The translations under genes were made by a program, and so were the position numbers. Of a DNA stretch of 30,046 nucleotides, positions 1 through 7,597 are shown piece after piece. The stretch is taken from IMG/VR virus record IMGVR_UViG_3300028569_000123, positions 1-30,046 of that record; one strand, given 5' to 3'. The notes under the pieces are model-generated. The model saw only the letters and a list, made by a program, of their open reading frames with translations, had not been told where the DNA came from and made no database searches. The DNA comes from a virus. Within the stretch, counting starts at the first letter, position 1. Each line of letters opens with the position of its first letter.

Positions 1-118
1 CACCGCCGCCGCCGCCACCGCCGCCACCGCCACCGCCGCCGCCGCCGCCACCGCCGCCGCCGCCTATACCATCACCGCCACCTATACCATCACCGCCACC
101 TATACCATCACCGCCACC
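1..118 (-). repeat. GC-rich Gly-codon repeat: 3 x 18 bp units then a GGC/GGT run
   Basis: On the minus strand, positions 118-65 hold three exact copies of the 18-base unit GGTGGCGGTGATGGTATA. Positions 64-2 are 21 consecutive GGC or GGT codons. This is a low-complexity trinucleotide tract in otherwise AT-rich DNA and is prone to slippage and assembly error. Its true length cannot be judged because it touches the window edge. Confidence 0.9.
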
Positions 119-232
119 AGATCCATCGGTATAACACGATGGATCTTGGAAATTGGATGTATTAGGAGTTAGTAACCTTTTTAATTCTTCCTCTGAAACA
201 ATAGAATCGCAAATAGGATCTTGGTTATTCAT
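1..232 (-). CDS. Glycine-rich protein, partial (runs off the left edge)
   Basis: Unrecognised protein, at least 77 residues, whose 3' end lies outside the window. The ATG at 232-230 is supported by an AAGGAG ribosome-binding site six bases upstream and by an 8-base overlap (ATGAATAA) with the preceding gene. Residues 1-38 are ordinary, mildly acidic sequence with two Cys (C8 and one in the motif DPSCYTDGS). Residues 39-56 are three copies of GGGDGI, and residues 57-77 are an unbroken run of 21 glycines encoded only by GGC and GGT. There is no signal peptide or membrane segment. Glycine-rich modules occur in phage fibre adhesins and as flexible linkers, so a virion or surface role is possible, but its place after the clamp gene does not prove this. 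The local GC content is far above that of the neighbours. Confidence 0.8.
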   Translation of the reverse strand, partial: MNNQDPICDSIVSEEELKRLLTPNTSNFQDPSCYTDGSGGGDGIGGGDGIGGGDGIGGGGGGGGGGGGGGGGGGGGG

Positions 233-596
233 TTGTTTCTCCTTGGTGATGTTTCACAAAAACAATTTTTAAAAATTCCATTAGCGCATCACGATCTTTT
301 GGTGATGATTGGCTTTGTATTATAACTCTTTCTCCTTCTAAATTATAACCGAATAGTATATAAGAATCTAAATATTCTCCTATAATACCACTTAATAATG
401 AAAGATCTCTATTAGTTTCTTTTTGTTTTTGTTCGTTGTTTCTTATCCATTTTTCTATACCTCTTTGCAATTCTTGATTGTTTATAGCGGTTAGAATTTT
501 TTGTTCTATATCTACTAAATTAGCAGAAGATAGACTGGGGGTTTTTGTTTCTTTTGCAATTTCGGTTATTTTAGATTTTGAATTTTTTTTGATCAT
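225..596 (-). CDS. Hypothetical protein, 123 aa
   Basis: I do not recognise this protein. The first 25 residues are basic and Ser/Thr/Lys-rich (MIKKNSKSKITEIAKETK), probably disordered. Residues 27-65 are predicted helical with many charged residues. Residues 66-123 look like a small alpha/beta unit (motifs YILFGYNLEGERVIIQSQ and DALMEFLKIVF). No signal peptide, membrane segment or catalytic motif is visible. It lies 11 bases after the 104-residue gene and overlaps the glycine-rich gene by 8 bases, so it is part of the same minus-strand operon below the sliding clamp. An accessory replication or late function is possible but not shown. The start is the first ATG; there is no clear ribosome-binding site. 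Confidence 0.75.
   Translation of the reverse strand: MIKKNSKSKITEIAKETKTPSLSSANLVDIEQKILTAINNQELQRGIEKWIRNNEQKQKETNRDLSLLSGIIGEYLDSYILFGYNLEGERVIIQSQSSPKDRDALMEFLKIVFVKHHQGETNE
239..244 (-). promoter_or_regulatory. Shine-Dalgarno site AAGGAG for the glycine-rich gene
   Basis: AAGGAG on the minus strand, six bases before the ATG at 232. It is worth noting because nearly all other genes here lack a clear Shine-Dalgarno sequence. It fixes the start of the left-edge gene. Confidence 0.7.
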
Positions 597-607
597 AATG
601 ATTTGTT

Positions 608-922
608 TTAATATTTTATAGATTTATTATTAATTCCGAATTTAATCAAATATTCTATAATAACTTCAATAGAACTGGTTTTTAACTTGAAATGCTCTGT
701 TATATATTGACCACCATCATGCAATTCAAAATATTCTTCGTCTAATTCTTTATGATTATTAAAACAAGTAATAATAACATTCGTTTGATACGGATCTAAA
801 ATAATGCTCCATGATCTAGGATCAGTATTAATATAATTTATAGGAAGTTTATCACATACATAACCAGAATCTCTCATTCTTTTTATGAAGTATGAACAGG
901 TTGTAACTTTATTTTTAGCCAT
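608..922 (-). CDS. Hypothetical protein, 104 aa
   Basis: Unrecognised small soluble protein. It has an N-terminal basic helix (MAKNKVTTCSYFIKRMRDSG), three Cys spread through the chain, a central beta-rich part with the motif ELHDGGQYI around residues 66-74, and a C-terminal helix (SSIEVIIEYLIKFGI). It begins four bases after the stop of the sliding-clamp gene, so it is almost certainly co-transcribed with it. The compact size and its place in a replication operon suggest a small accessory phage protein. No specific activity can be read from the sequence. Confidence 0.75.
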   Translation of the reverse strand: MAKNKVTTCSYFIKRMRDSGYVCDKLPINYINTDPRSWSIILDPYQTNVIITCFNNHKELDEEYFELHDGGQYITEHFKLKTSSIEVIIEYLIKFGINNKSIKY

Positions 923-926
923 ATTA

Positions 927-1679
927 TTACTTAATTAGCCCTGATACGATATATTTCAACTCTAATAAATCATCTTCCATTATATTAAATACTGCTACCT
1001 TACAATCATTGTTTATCTTAACTTTTATATTATTTTTAAATGATGCTAAATTTTTAAATATTTCTAGGCTTATAGGAAAATCAGAAATTAATTCATCACC
1101 ATACCATGTATCTGTAATAGGTATTGACATAACATCTATATTGGGAATAGTCCTATCGTTTATCTCAGCTATCAATACACCGTCCTTTAATGTAAAATAA
1201 ACCTTTTGAGCATCAGTAGCAAAAGAAGAAGCCGAAAGAATTTTTTTTGATTTTTCAGGTGATAACTCGAATTCGGTATTAAAAGATAAACTTGTAATTT
1301 TTTCTAATTTTACAGGAAATTCTTTAATTATCTCGTCATCTACCAGATGATATTTAAAATGTGTTTTTTGATTACTTTCATCTATCTCACATTTAATATA
1401 ATTATCAAATAATGTAATCGAAAACTCTCCATTAACACCTAAACAATTTAAACCTGATAATAATTTTTTAACACTTATTAAGTTTAACTTAAAACTTTCT
1501 TCCAAAAAAGAAGAAATTTTTAATTTTGCATATAGTATAACAGATTTATCTTCAGTCGTAGAAACGCTATAAATATAATCGTCTTTACCTTTTAATACGC
1601 ACGATTCGCTAATTTTATTAATTGGTTTGAGAATTTTTTCCAAATACTCTTTAGATATAGAAATTTTTCTATTCGACAT
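927..1679 (-). CDS. DNA polymerase sliding clamp, gp45-like
   Basis: Probable trimeric sliding clamp that encircles DNA and tethers the polymerase (T4 gene 45 equivalent). Length is 250 residues against about 228 in T4. There is no catalytic motif to check, so the call rests on pattern and context. A clamp-like second domain is visible from about residue 140: a helix (LSPEKSKKILSAS), then paired strands with a turn (VYFTLKDGVLIAEIND). The chain ends in a final strand, DLLELKYIVSGLIK. The gene follows gp32 and one linker gene in the same operon and overlaps the upstream gene by 11 bases. In T4, gp45 also acts in late transcription together with gp33 and gp55, neither of which is identified here. 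The alternative is an unrelated beta-rich phage protein. Confidence 0.7.
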   Translation of the reverse strand: MSNRKISISKEYLEKILKPINKISESCVLKGKDDYIYSVSTTEDKSVILYAKLKISSFLEESFKLNLISVKKLLSGLNCLGVNGEFSITLFDNYIKCEIDESNQKTHFKYHLVDDEIIKEFPVKLEKITSLSFNTEFELSPEKSKKILSASSFATDAQKVYFTLKDGVLIAEINDRTIPNIDVMSIPITDTWYGDELISDFPISLEIFKNLASFKNNIKVKINNDCKVAVFNIMEDDLLELKYIVSGLIK

Positions 1680-2292
1680 TCTTTAGATTGTTTTGATGAG
1701 ACATGATCTCTTGCAATAATGACATCTCCATCTCTTTTGATATCGGTGAAATCATCTGCTTCGTGGAAACATTCTTGGTAATTTTCTTTTTCTTTTTTTT
1801 TACTATTTCTGTTTTTTTGTTTTTTTTAACACCACTATCAATAAAATGTTCACATAAATCCTTTAAAGATGAATCTATACTTTTTACAATTTCCATAAGC
1901 TCTACATTTACGGTTATGATATTTTCTGTTGTATTGATTATTTGTTGAGTTTCAAGCTGAACGGGTGTTTCGGTTATTTGCGGTTGCACTGCTTGTATAT
2001 TAGGTTGAGGTGGTTGTGGAACCGGAATCGGAATTAATTCTGGAATCTTATTCATTGCATCTCTATTCAAAAACTCCATCATTCTAGCTTCGTCTTGGTT
2101 TTGATATCCTCCAAATTCAACAGGTCTTGCTGCATTCGGATTTGCTGAATTAACTACCTGTTGCTGAAACTTTCGCAAATCTATACGATTTGCGGGCATC
2201 GATGATTCTGTTTCTTTATCAATTCTGCGTAGATGGCCGCTTAATGCAGCGGCCAGCTTTGCAACTTCTAAATTTTCTAATGGATCGTGCAT
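1669..2292 (-). CDS. Hypothetical protein with Pro/Gln linker and Lys-rich segment, 207 aa
   Basis: Not recognised as a named family. The N-terminus (about 1-55) is helical with the motif LAAALSGHLRRIDKETE. Residues 85-115 form a Pro/Gln-rich linker (IPIPVPQPPQPNIQAVQPQI). Residues 120-150 form a helix (VELMEIVKSIDSSLKDLC). Then comes a very basic patch (VKKKKKKITKN) and a C-terminal helix. The gene starts one base after the gp32 stop (TAATATG) and overlaps the clamp gene by 11 bases, so it is translated between gp32 and the clamp. The basic patch could contact nucleic acid, but this is inference. No enzyme motif is present. Confidence 0.7.
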   Translation of the reverse strand: MHDPLENLEVAKLAAALSGHLRRIDKETESSMPANRIDLRKFQQQVVNSANPNAARPVEFGGYQNQDEARMMEFLNRDAMNKIPELIPIPVPQPPQPNIQAVQPQITETPVQLETQQIINTTENIITVNVELMEIVKSIDSSLKDLCEHFIDSGVKKNKKTEIVKKKKKKITKNVSTKQMISPISKEMEMSLLQEIMSHQNNLKNVE

Positions 2293-2293
2293 A

Positions 2294-3130
2294 TTAAAGA
2301 TTATTTAAAAGCTCGTCAAGATCTGTTTCTTGATCCTTAGACACTTTAACGGTTTCACTTTTAGGAATCGAAATTGCTTCTTCTTCCTCTTCGACTGTAA
2401 CCGTATTTTGTTTGATAACACTCGGATTTTTATTAAACCAATGCACGTTTAAAGTGTTTTGAACTTCATCGTATGTCTGTTGCTTAAAGATATCTTCTAG
2501 CGGTTTAACAGATTCATAAATACTATCAGGACTATCTAGATCTGGGATTTCTGATGAAGATTGGAATCGTGATGCAACATAAGTAGCATAACCACCTTCA
2601 TTAGATTCAACCTTAATCTTAAGATTACATCCGTTTTCTGATAAGTCGAAAATTCTAGGACCGAATTCTTCTGACTCATCACCTTGAATAGCATTCATGA
2701 TAATCTTATCAAGCTGCTTGCCGTATCTAAGAATTTTAACCTTTCCTTGATTTTCAGGGTTTGTTGGATCTTTAATCACATACACATTAACCAACCAATT
2801 TTCATTTCTCTTTAGTGGTTTAATAGTTTCCTTTTCTTCCTCGGAACCGGACTTCCATACTTTGGAACGATATTCGTCAACTGGGCATCTTTCTCCGTAA
2901 GTGTTAGGACAAAATACATTAACGATGTTACCATCCTTATTGGACTTCCAAATATGTGAATAATAATGTAGAAAAGTTTTTTCGAAATTTTCAACATTCG
3001 GAAGGAGTCTTACGATATAGGTATTATCTTTTTCAAGTTTTAGGAAATCCTTGAAACCGCTGTCTGTTGATTGCTGCTTTTTGTTAAGCGAATCTTTGAT
3101 CGATTCGAATAGTGATGTGTTGTATTTCAT
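2294..3130 (-). CDS. 32: Single-stranded DNA-binding protein, gp32
   Basis: T4 gp32-type SSB that coats single-stranded DNA in replication and recombination and contacts helicase loader, polymerase and UvsX. It has 278 residues (301 in T4). The N-terminal segment (MKYNTSLFESIKDSLNKK) would carry cooperative binding. The OB-fold core contains a metal-site-like region with H59, C74 and C82. The fourth T4 ligand, in a C-x2-C pair, is here D85 (CPVDEY). The C-terminus is acidic (VEEEEE, then TDLDELLNNL), as expected for the partner-binding tail. The 45-base leader contains a small AT-rich hairpin at 3136-3149. T4 gp32 represses its own translation by binding its leader, so similar control is possible but not shown. 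Confidence 0.88.
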   Translation of the reverse strand: MKYNTSLFESIKDSLNKKQQSTDSGFKDFLKLEKDNTYIVRLLPNVENFEKTFLHYYSHIWKSNKDGNIVNVFCPNTYGERCPVDEYRSKVWKSGSEEEKETIKPLKRNENWLVNVYVIKDPTNPENQGKVKILRYGKQLDKIIMNAIQGDESEEFGPRIFDLSENGCNLKIKVESNEGGYATYVASRFQSSSEIPDLDSPDSIYESVKPLEDIFKQQTYDEVQNTLNVHWFNKNPSVIKQNTVTVEEEEEAISIPKSETVKVSKDQETDLDELLNNL

Positions 3131-3135
3131 GATTT

Positions 3136-3149
3136 GAATTTTTTAATTC
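3136..3149 (-). promoter_or_regulatory. Small AT-rich hairpin in the gp32 leader
   Basis: GAATT-tttt-AATTC forms a 5-bp stem with a 4-base loop, ending six bases before the gp32 ATG. It could be an autogenous control element like that known for T4 gene 32, but it is short and AT-rich, so chance is a fair explanation. Confidence 0.25.
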
Positions 3150-3175
3150 TTGTATAGATTAGCATTGATTTGATT

Positions 3176-3820
3176 TTATTGCAAGTGTTTTTTTAAAAAT
3201 GTTTCTATTTTTTTATGCGATTCTTTTATAAATGTTTTAACTGGAGGGGTGTTATGATATCTGAGTTTTGCTGTTGAAATATTTTTTGAAATGTCATTGG
3301 CATATAGTTCTTTTTCGTCTTCTGATAATTTGTGCAATTGTCCCGAAATATCACCTAATTCCAATATACAATATAAATTAATTTTATGTTCTTGGTAATC
3401 TCTAATCCAAGAATATATTAAATTTGTTTTATGGTTTATATATTCGTTTAGATGGATTTTGTTTTGTAAACAAAACATTCCGATGTAACGCATGGAGTTT
3501 TTTATTTCTTCGTATTGCAAATCTGGATTTCTATTTTCTTGTTGTTTTTTTAATAAATTATAAGATTTGATAGCGCATCTTGTGGTAAAAAAATTTAAAT
3601 TCGGGCATTTTTCATCTGGATTTAAAAGTCTAGTAGACCCAAAATATTCATCCCAATTGATATATTGATATTTTTCTAGCAATCTAGATATTTTTTTAAT
3701 GTCGGTTAGTATATGTACAGAAATGTCATCAAAATTTTTTCTAGGTTTAAACGGTTCACCGTTTCTAAAATGTTTTAGAAAACAATTATATATATTTTTT
3801 TCTTTTTCGGTTAATCGCAT
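3176..3820 (-). CDS. Hypothetical protein, possible gp59-like helicase loader
   Basis: 214-residue, largely helical, Lys-rich protein of unknown family. Three hints suggest T4 gp59, which loads gp41 helicase onto gp32-coated DNA. The length is close (217 in T4). The gene sits directly before gene 32, as 59 does in T4. The segment around residues 125-155 (motif YSWIRDYQEHKINLYCILEL) has the same pattern as the gp59 C-terminal helix pair (aromatic, Lys/Gln, Ile-x-x-x-x-x-Ile-Leu). The N-terminal half does not match obviously. It overlaps the preceding gene by 10 bases. The similarity is by eye only, so treat it as a hypothetical protein. Confidence 0.7.
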   Translation of the reverse strand: MRLTEKEKNIYNCFLKHFRNGEPFKPRKNFDDISVHILTDIKKISRLLEKYQYINWDEYFGSTRLLNPDEKCPNLNFFTTRCAIKSYNLLKKQQENRNPDLQYEEIKNSMRYIGMFCLQNKIHLNEYINHKTNLIYSWIRDYQEHKINLYCILELGDISGQLHKLSEDEKELYANDISKNISTAKLRYHNTPPVKTFIKESHKKIETFLKKHLQ

Positions 3821-4116
3821 TTTATATTATTACGGAATTTAGATCTAAAAATTTTCTTGTATACGTTTGGTGTAGTGTTTAAATATTTTTTTACAACGTT
3901 TTGAAAACTATCTTCTCCTAGAGACTTGCAATATATATGTTGTATTTTTTTGTCTTCTACTAGTATTTTCAAAAAATTTAAATAGTTTAATTTTTTATTT
4001 TTAATAATACATATATAAGAAGCGAATACCATAGTAATCATTTCAAATTCTAATAGGTCCATTTGTTCGGATGGGTTTAGTATATCTTTTATTTGTTGAG
4101 AAGATGTTATTATCAT
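3811..4116 (-). CDS. Hypothetical protein, 101 aa
   Basis: Small, mostly helical protein with a hydrophobic central segment (EMITMVFASYICIIKNKKL, about 26-44) and a basic C-terminus (KKIFRSKFRNNIK). The hydrophobic stretch is short and interrupted by Lys, so a buried helix is as likely as a membrane segment. The start is fixed by an ATGA overlap with the DHH gene, and its end overlaps the next gene by 10 bases, so expression is coupled to both. Its position and size recall T4 gene 33, which precedes 59 and 32, but I see no sequence match to gp33 and its C-terminus lacks the hydrophobic clamp-binding tail. Confidence 0.7.
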   Translation of the reverse strand: MIITSSQQIKDILNPSEQMDLLEFEMITMVFASYICIIKNKKLNYLNFLKILVEDKKIQHIYCKSLGEDSFQNVVKKYLNTTPNVYKKIFRSKFRNNIKCD

Positions 4117-5003
4117 ACAGGTTTAAAATTTTTTGTCAACTCCATAAATAGATCGGTCATGTCTCCACCAGCTGATAAATTATGTCCGTTTCCATTACAA
4201 TATTTCTTTGCAAAGTCTGCTAGTTCTATCATATTATCTGATTTTTTTTGTTTTAAGCTAACTTTTTCAGTTTTAGTGTTTATAAAAAATAATAAATCTG
4301 AGTCATATTTTTTAAGGATATAATCTAATGTTATTGTATTTGTATATTCACCATGACTACAAACAATATCTTTGTTTTGACCTTGGGTGTTAATCGTACA
4401 TCTAAACATGGGTAGATTTTTTAATAATAAAATTGCTTCTTTTTTGCAATTTATTATTAAATTTTTTTCTTTTTCGGTAAACCCAAAAAATCCATTATTA
4501 TATTTTTCTAAGAATTTATTGATATCATTTCTATATAACGCCCAAAAAATTATATTCAGATCGTAAGAGTCTTTAATTTTATTATCACCAGAATCGAAAT
4601 CATCGCCTAAAAGTATCAATAATTTTTGTTCTTTGGTTAGTGATATTGGTAAAGTTTTTTCTAAAAATTTATATAAAAATTTTACATTTGAACTATATTC
4701 TTTCAATATGATTTTAGAATTTACAAATATATTTTTAAATTCATTAGATCTTTTATGATGATCTATAAAGGTTATAAAAGGCAAATCAAATGGTTTAAAG
4801 GTTTCACGGAGAGCTAAGTCTAATATATAAATATCGTGAGGATTTATAATATTTTTTAAATATTCTTCTATTTGGACCTCTACATTTTTATTAGTTACAG
4901 CTTTGTAAGATATAGCCGACTGAGGATAAAACCATTTAAACACTAAAAGGCTTAATACTCCGTCTAAATCTTTATGATTGAATATGTGAAAACAATTATC
5001 CAT
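4113..5003 (-). CDS. DHH-family phosphoesterase
   Basis: Metal-dependent DHH/DHHA1 phosphoesterase of 296 residues. Motif I is HKDLDG at residues 10-15 and motif II has D62 in ILDLAL. The DHH signature is at 81-83 (FIDHHKR). Motif IV lies around 134-137 (DDFDSGD). Near the C-terminus the substrate-binding DHHA1 motif appears as GNGHNLSAGG (271-280). Family members include RecJ exonuclease, nanoRNases and cyclic-di-nucleotide phosphodiesterases. The compact size fits an oligoribonuclease or nanoRNase-like or small-nucleotide enzyme better than full RecJ, but the substrate cannot be read from sequence. It lies 36 bases after the helicase gene and has a TATAAATA box 12 bases before its ATG, so it may also have its own promoter. 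Confidence 0.87.
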   Translation of the reverse strand: MDNCFHIFNHKDLDGVLSLLVFKWFYPQSAISYKAVTNKNVEVQIEEYLKNIINPHDIYILDLALRETFKPFDLPFITFIDHHKRSNEFKNIFVNSKIILKEYSSNVKFLYKFLEKTLPISLTKEQKLLILLGDDFDSGDNKIKDSYDLNIIFWALYRNDINKFLEKYNNGFFGFTEKEKNLIINCKKEAILLLKNLPMFRCTINTQGQNKDIVCSHGEYTNTITLDYILKKYDSDLLFFINTKTEKVSLKQKKSDNMIELADFAKKYCNGNGHNLSAGGDMTDLFMELTKNFKPV

Positions 5004-5015
5004 TTATATTTTATA

Positions 5016-5023
5016 TATTTATA
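5016..5023 (-). promoter_or_regulatory. TATAAATA box before the DHH gene
   Basis: TATAAATA on the minus strand, 12 bases before the ATG at 5003. Same motif and similar spacing as boxes before the lectin-like and short GT2 genes. It may allow separate late transcription of the DHH to gp32 part of the operon. Confidence 0.35.
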
Positions 5024-5039
5024 TAAAATATAGCATTTT

Positions 5040-6431
5040 TCAATTGTCGTCTAAACTTTGTATAATATCTAATGTACTTTTAATTTTTAAATTATCAGAA
5101 GATTCTATCTTCTTTTTAACAGTTTTACCTTTAAACGTTAAATCATTTGTAACATCATCAGGTTCTTTTAATTTTAGAGTTGTATAATCAATTTCTAAAA
5201 TACTCTGACAATCTCTTGGACCATATCTATTTTTTACAATACCCATATGTATCAAATGTAAATCTTTATCTTCTTCGACTGTCCAGATCGAAATCTGAGC
5301 ATCTACAGTATGAGCAATACCCATAGATTCTGACGTTGATTCCAATTCGGGTTGATTATCACCATAACCGGATCTATTTGTTTGTACGGCTGTGACAATA
5401 CTACATTCGAACTCATACGAAAGACTTCTTATTTGTTCTGCTACTTCTTTCTGTGATTCATAACTATTCAATCCTTTTGTTCCAGATGAGATCAAAGATA
5501 GATAATCTATTACAATTAGTTCAGGTTTAATTCCTTTTCTAATTAAACGATGTATATATGTTTTGATGTGCGTTGGTGTTACACTTTTAGGCGGAAATTC
5601 CTTTATGATTAATTTGGAATTATTATGATTATTTTTATAAGTTTTAAGACTTTCCTTTAAATTGGGTATTTCCTCTTTTAGATCGCTCATCGGAATATCC
5701 GATATACAGGCACTGATTCTTTTAGAATAGACTTCTTCAGACATTTCCATTGTTATCAAAACAACAGTTTTATCCTGCTCTAAAACATTTGTTGCTATAT
5801 TACCTAGAAAAATAGATTTGCCTACATTAGTTTGTCCGAAAAATAGATATAAAGATTTTCCGTGTTTCATAAAACCACCGCCCAATTTATCATCCAACCA
5901 CGGCCATCCTGTAGAAATAGTTTCAAAGGTTTTTAACAAATCATCACAATGTTTATCTATACTTTCTAGATAATCCATACCGTGATCATGAACTAATGAA
6001 ATGTTGCAAGCCTTTTCAAATTCTTTAAAAATTTTAGAGGTATCAAATTCTCCGGACTGTATTTCTACTGATGTTTTTTGTACTGTTTGAAATACGGTTT
6101 TTTCTTTTAAAAACCGTTCGGTTATATTTAATAAAACATCTTTATTATATGTTTTATCTATATCTTTAAATGAAATAATTACATCTTTTAGGGCGGTTCT
6201 ATTATCATTATCTGTTATATGAAGATTTAATTCTGTTACATTTGGTATTTTTTTATGTGAACAAAAATACGAATGTATAACCCCATAAACAATTCTTATA
6301 TTTTCATTTTCAAAAAATGATGGTTTAGTGTGGTCTATTATAGTTTCTAAATATAATGGATCTTTTAAACAGTTATAAATAAAAACTTTTTCAAATAGTT
6401 TCTTATCGAACGAAAGAACTTTTGGTTGCAT
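5040..6431 (-). CDS. 41: Replicative DNA helicase, gp41/DnaB-type
   Basis: Hexameric 5'-3' helicase of the replication fork, 463 residues (475 in T4 gp41). The N-terminal helical domain spans about 1-150 and the RecA-like ATPase core 165-420. Walker A is GQTNVGKS (199-206), Walker B is LIVIDYLSL (305-313), and the nucleotide-sensing Gln lies in VTAVQTNR (346-353). An arginine-finger-like RYGPRD is at 402-407. The C-terminus is charged. The start codon overlaps the UvsX stop by one base (TAATG), so the two are translationally linked, as expected for proteins of the same recombination-replication machinery. No primase (gp61) gene is visible in this window. Confidence 0.92.
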   Translation of the reverse strand: MQPKVLSFDKKLFEKVFIYNCLKDPLYLETIIDHTKPSFFENENIRIVYGVIHSYFCSHKKIPNVTELNLHITDNDNRTALKDVIISFKDIDKTYNKDVLLNITERFLKEKTVFQTVQKTSVEIQSGEFDTSKIFKEFEKACNISLVHDHGMDYLESIDKHCDDLLKTFETISTGWPWLDDKLGGGFMKHGKSLYLFFGQTNVGKSIFLGNIATNVLEQDKTVVLITMEMSEEVYSKRISACISDIPMSDLKEEIPNLKESLKTYKNNHNNSKLIIKEFPPKSVTPTHIKTYIHRLIRKGIKPELIVIDYLSLISSGTKGLNSYESQKEVAEQIRSLSYEFECSIVTAVQTNRSGYGDNQPELESTSESMGIAHTVDAQISIWTVEEDKDLHLIHMGIVKNRYGPRDCQSILEIDYTTLKLKEPDDVTNDLTFKGKTVKKKIESSDNLKIKSTLDIIQSLDDN

Positions 6432-7534
6432 TAATTAACGTCTTCTTTTTTAAATTTCAATTCTGACTGTAATTTTTCTTCAAGTTTAGGAAGGATTTTA
6501 TTCCAAATTGTTTCATCTTCACGCCAATCCTTATAAAAGCCTAAAATTTCTTCACCTAAAACGTATCGATGACCTTGTTTTGTAATGACACCGTAACCTT
6601 CAGCCATTTCAATCAAACCTGAATATTTTGAAAGTCCGGTTCTAAAATTTAAATACATTTCACATTCCAAAAAAGGAGGAACAAATCTATTTTTTGTTGT
6701 TAGTGCTCTCATCGTTAGCCCGTTAACATCTTTAGACAAAGGTGTAACATCATCGCTAGAATTCTTATTATCAGATTTTCCTACTCTTTCTTGTTTAGTA
6801 GACATTTGAACTAGCACAGAACTCATATACAAAGGGCCAGATCCACCTGATTGACTTTTGATTAGTGTCGGGTACATTGCACCAGGATTGTCATAGATGT
6901 GATTTGTAAACACAATTGGACAGTTAGCCTTAGCTGCTGCATGTGAAATAGCTCTCAACATCGATTTTAAAGATACTGCTCTTGCTCCCATATCAGCACT
7001 ATCTTTTCCATCATCAATTACTTTCGACTCTCTGGCAGAAATCAAATTACCCAAAGAATCAATCACCAATAAAACTTTTCCTTGTAACTTATTTTCGATA
7101 ATATTTTTCAAAAATTTTACAATTTGATTTCTACATTCTTCGATAACTTCGGTTGGACAATGTTTAATTTTCGAAGGATCGCACCCCAAATTAGAAGCTG
7201 TTTCTGGATCTAATGCATTTTCAGTATCAAAATAAGCAACACGCATTCCCTTTTTCTGAGCATGAGCCATAACTTTATTCACCATTAATGTTTTACCACA
7301 AGCTTGTGGTCCAGCAAATCCAGTGATTCTACCCATAGGTATACCGCCATACAAAGAACCCGATATAATCGCATTTAAAGCCATACAACCAGTATCGATC
7401 CATTCCTTAACAGTGGATAGCGTGTTTTGATCTAAAAATGCTGCATCAGGATTTAGATCATCTAGAATTTTAAATGCATCATCTATATCGCCAGTTGTTT
7501 CGTTTTCGATGTTTTCTTTTTTATTTTTAGCCAT
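6431..7534 (-). CDS. uvsX: UvsX/RecA-like recombinase
   Basis: RecA-family strand-exchange protein acting in recombination-dependent replication and repair, 367 residues (about 390 in T4 UvsX). Walker A is GPQACGKT (75-82) and Walker B is LLVIDS (155-160). The DNA-binding loop L2 region carries QSGGSGP (about 228-234), preceded by the conserved TNHIYDNPG. The first 40 residues are charged and may mediate filament contacts. The ATG lies only 14 bases beyond the strong hairpin at 7549-7588, with a T-rich leader (TTTTTTGTTATTATTTTTTC) and no Shine-Dalgarno site. Read-through or attenuation at that hairpin therefore probably controls expression of this gene and of the helicase after it. Confidence 0.93.
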   Translation of the reverse strand: MAKNKKENIENETTGDIDDAFKILDDLNPDAAFLDQNTLSTVKEWIDTGCMALNAIISGSLYGGIPMGRITGFAGPQACGKTLMVNKVMAHAQKKGMRVAYFDTENALDPETASNLGCDPSKIKHCPTEVIEECRNQIVKFLKNIIENKLQGKVLLVIDSLGNLISARESKVIDDGKDSADMGARAVSLKSMLRAISHAAAKANCPIVFTNHIYDNPGAMYPTLIKSQSGGSGPLYMSSVLVQMSTKQERVGKSDNKNSSDDVTPLSKDVNGLTMRALTTKNRFVPPFLECEMYLNFRTGLSKYSGLIEMAEGYGVITKQGHRYVLGEEILGFYKDWREDETIWNKILPKLEEKLQSELKFKKEDVN

Positions 7535-7548
7535 GAAAAAATAATAAC

Positions 7549-7588
7549 AAAAAATCCCGAAATGTCAAAGCATTTCGGGATTTTTTTT
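7549..7588. terminator. Bidirectional hairpin terminator/attenuator before uvsX
   Basis: Perfect inverted repeat: AAAAAATCCCGAAATG (7549-7564), loop TCAAAG, CATTTCGGGATTTTTT (7571-7586), followed by more T. It has a GC-containing core and T tracts on both strands, so it fits an intrinsic terminator in either direction. For minus-strand transcription it lies after the 132-residue gene and 14 bases before the uvsX ATG. Confidence 0.85.
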
Positions 7589-7597
7589 CTTTTATAT

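Noticed and set aside
1-118. CRISPR-like or satellite array at the left edge
   Set aside because: The units are in-frame Gly codons with no spacers, so it is a coding low-complexity tract.
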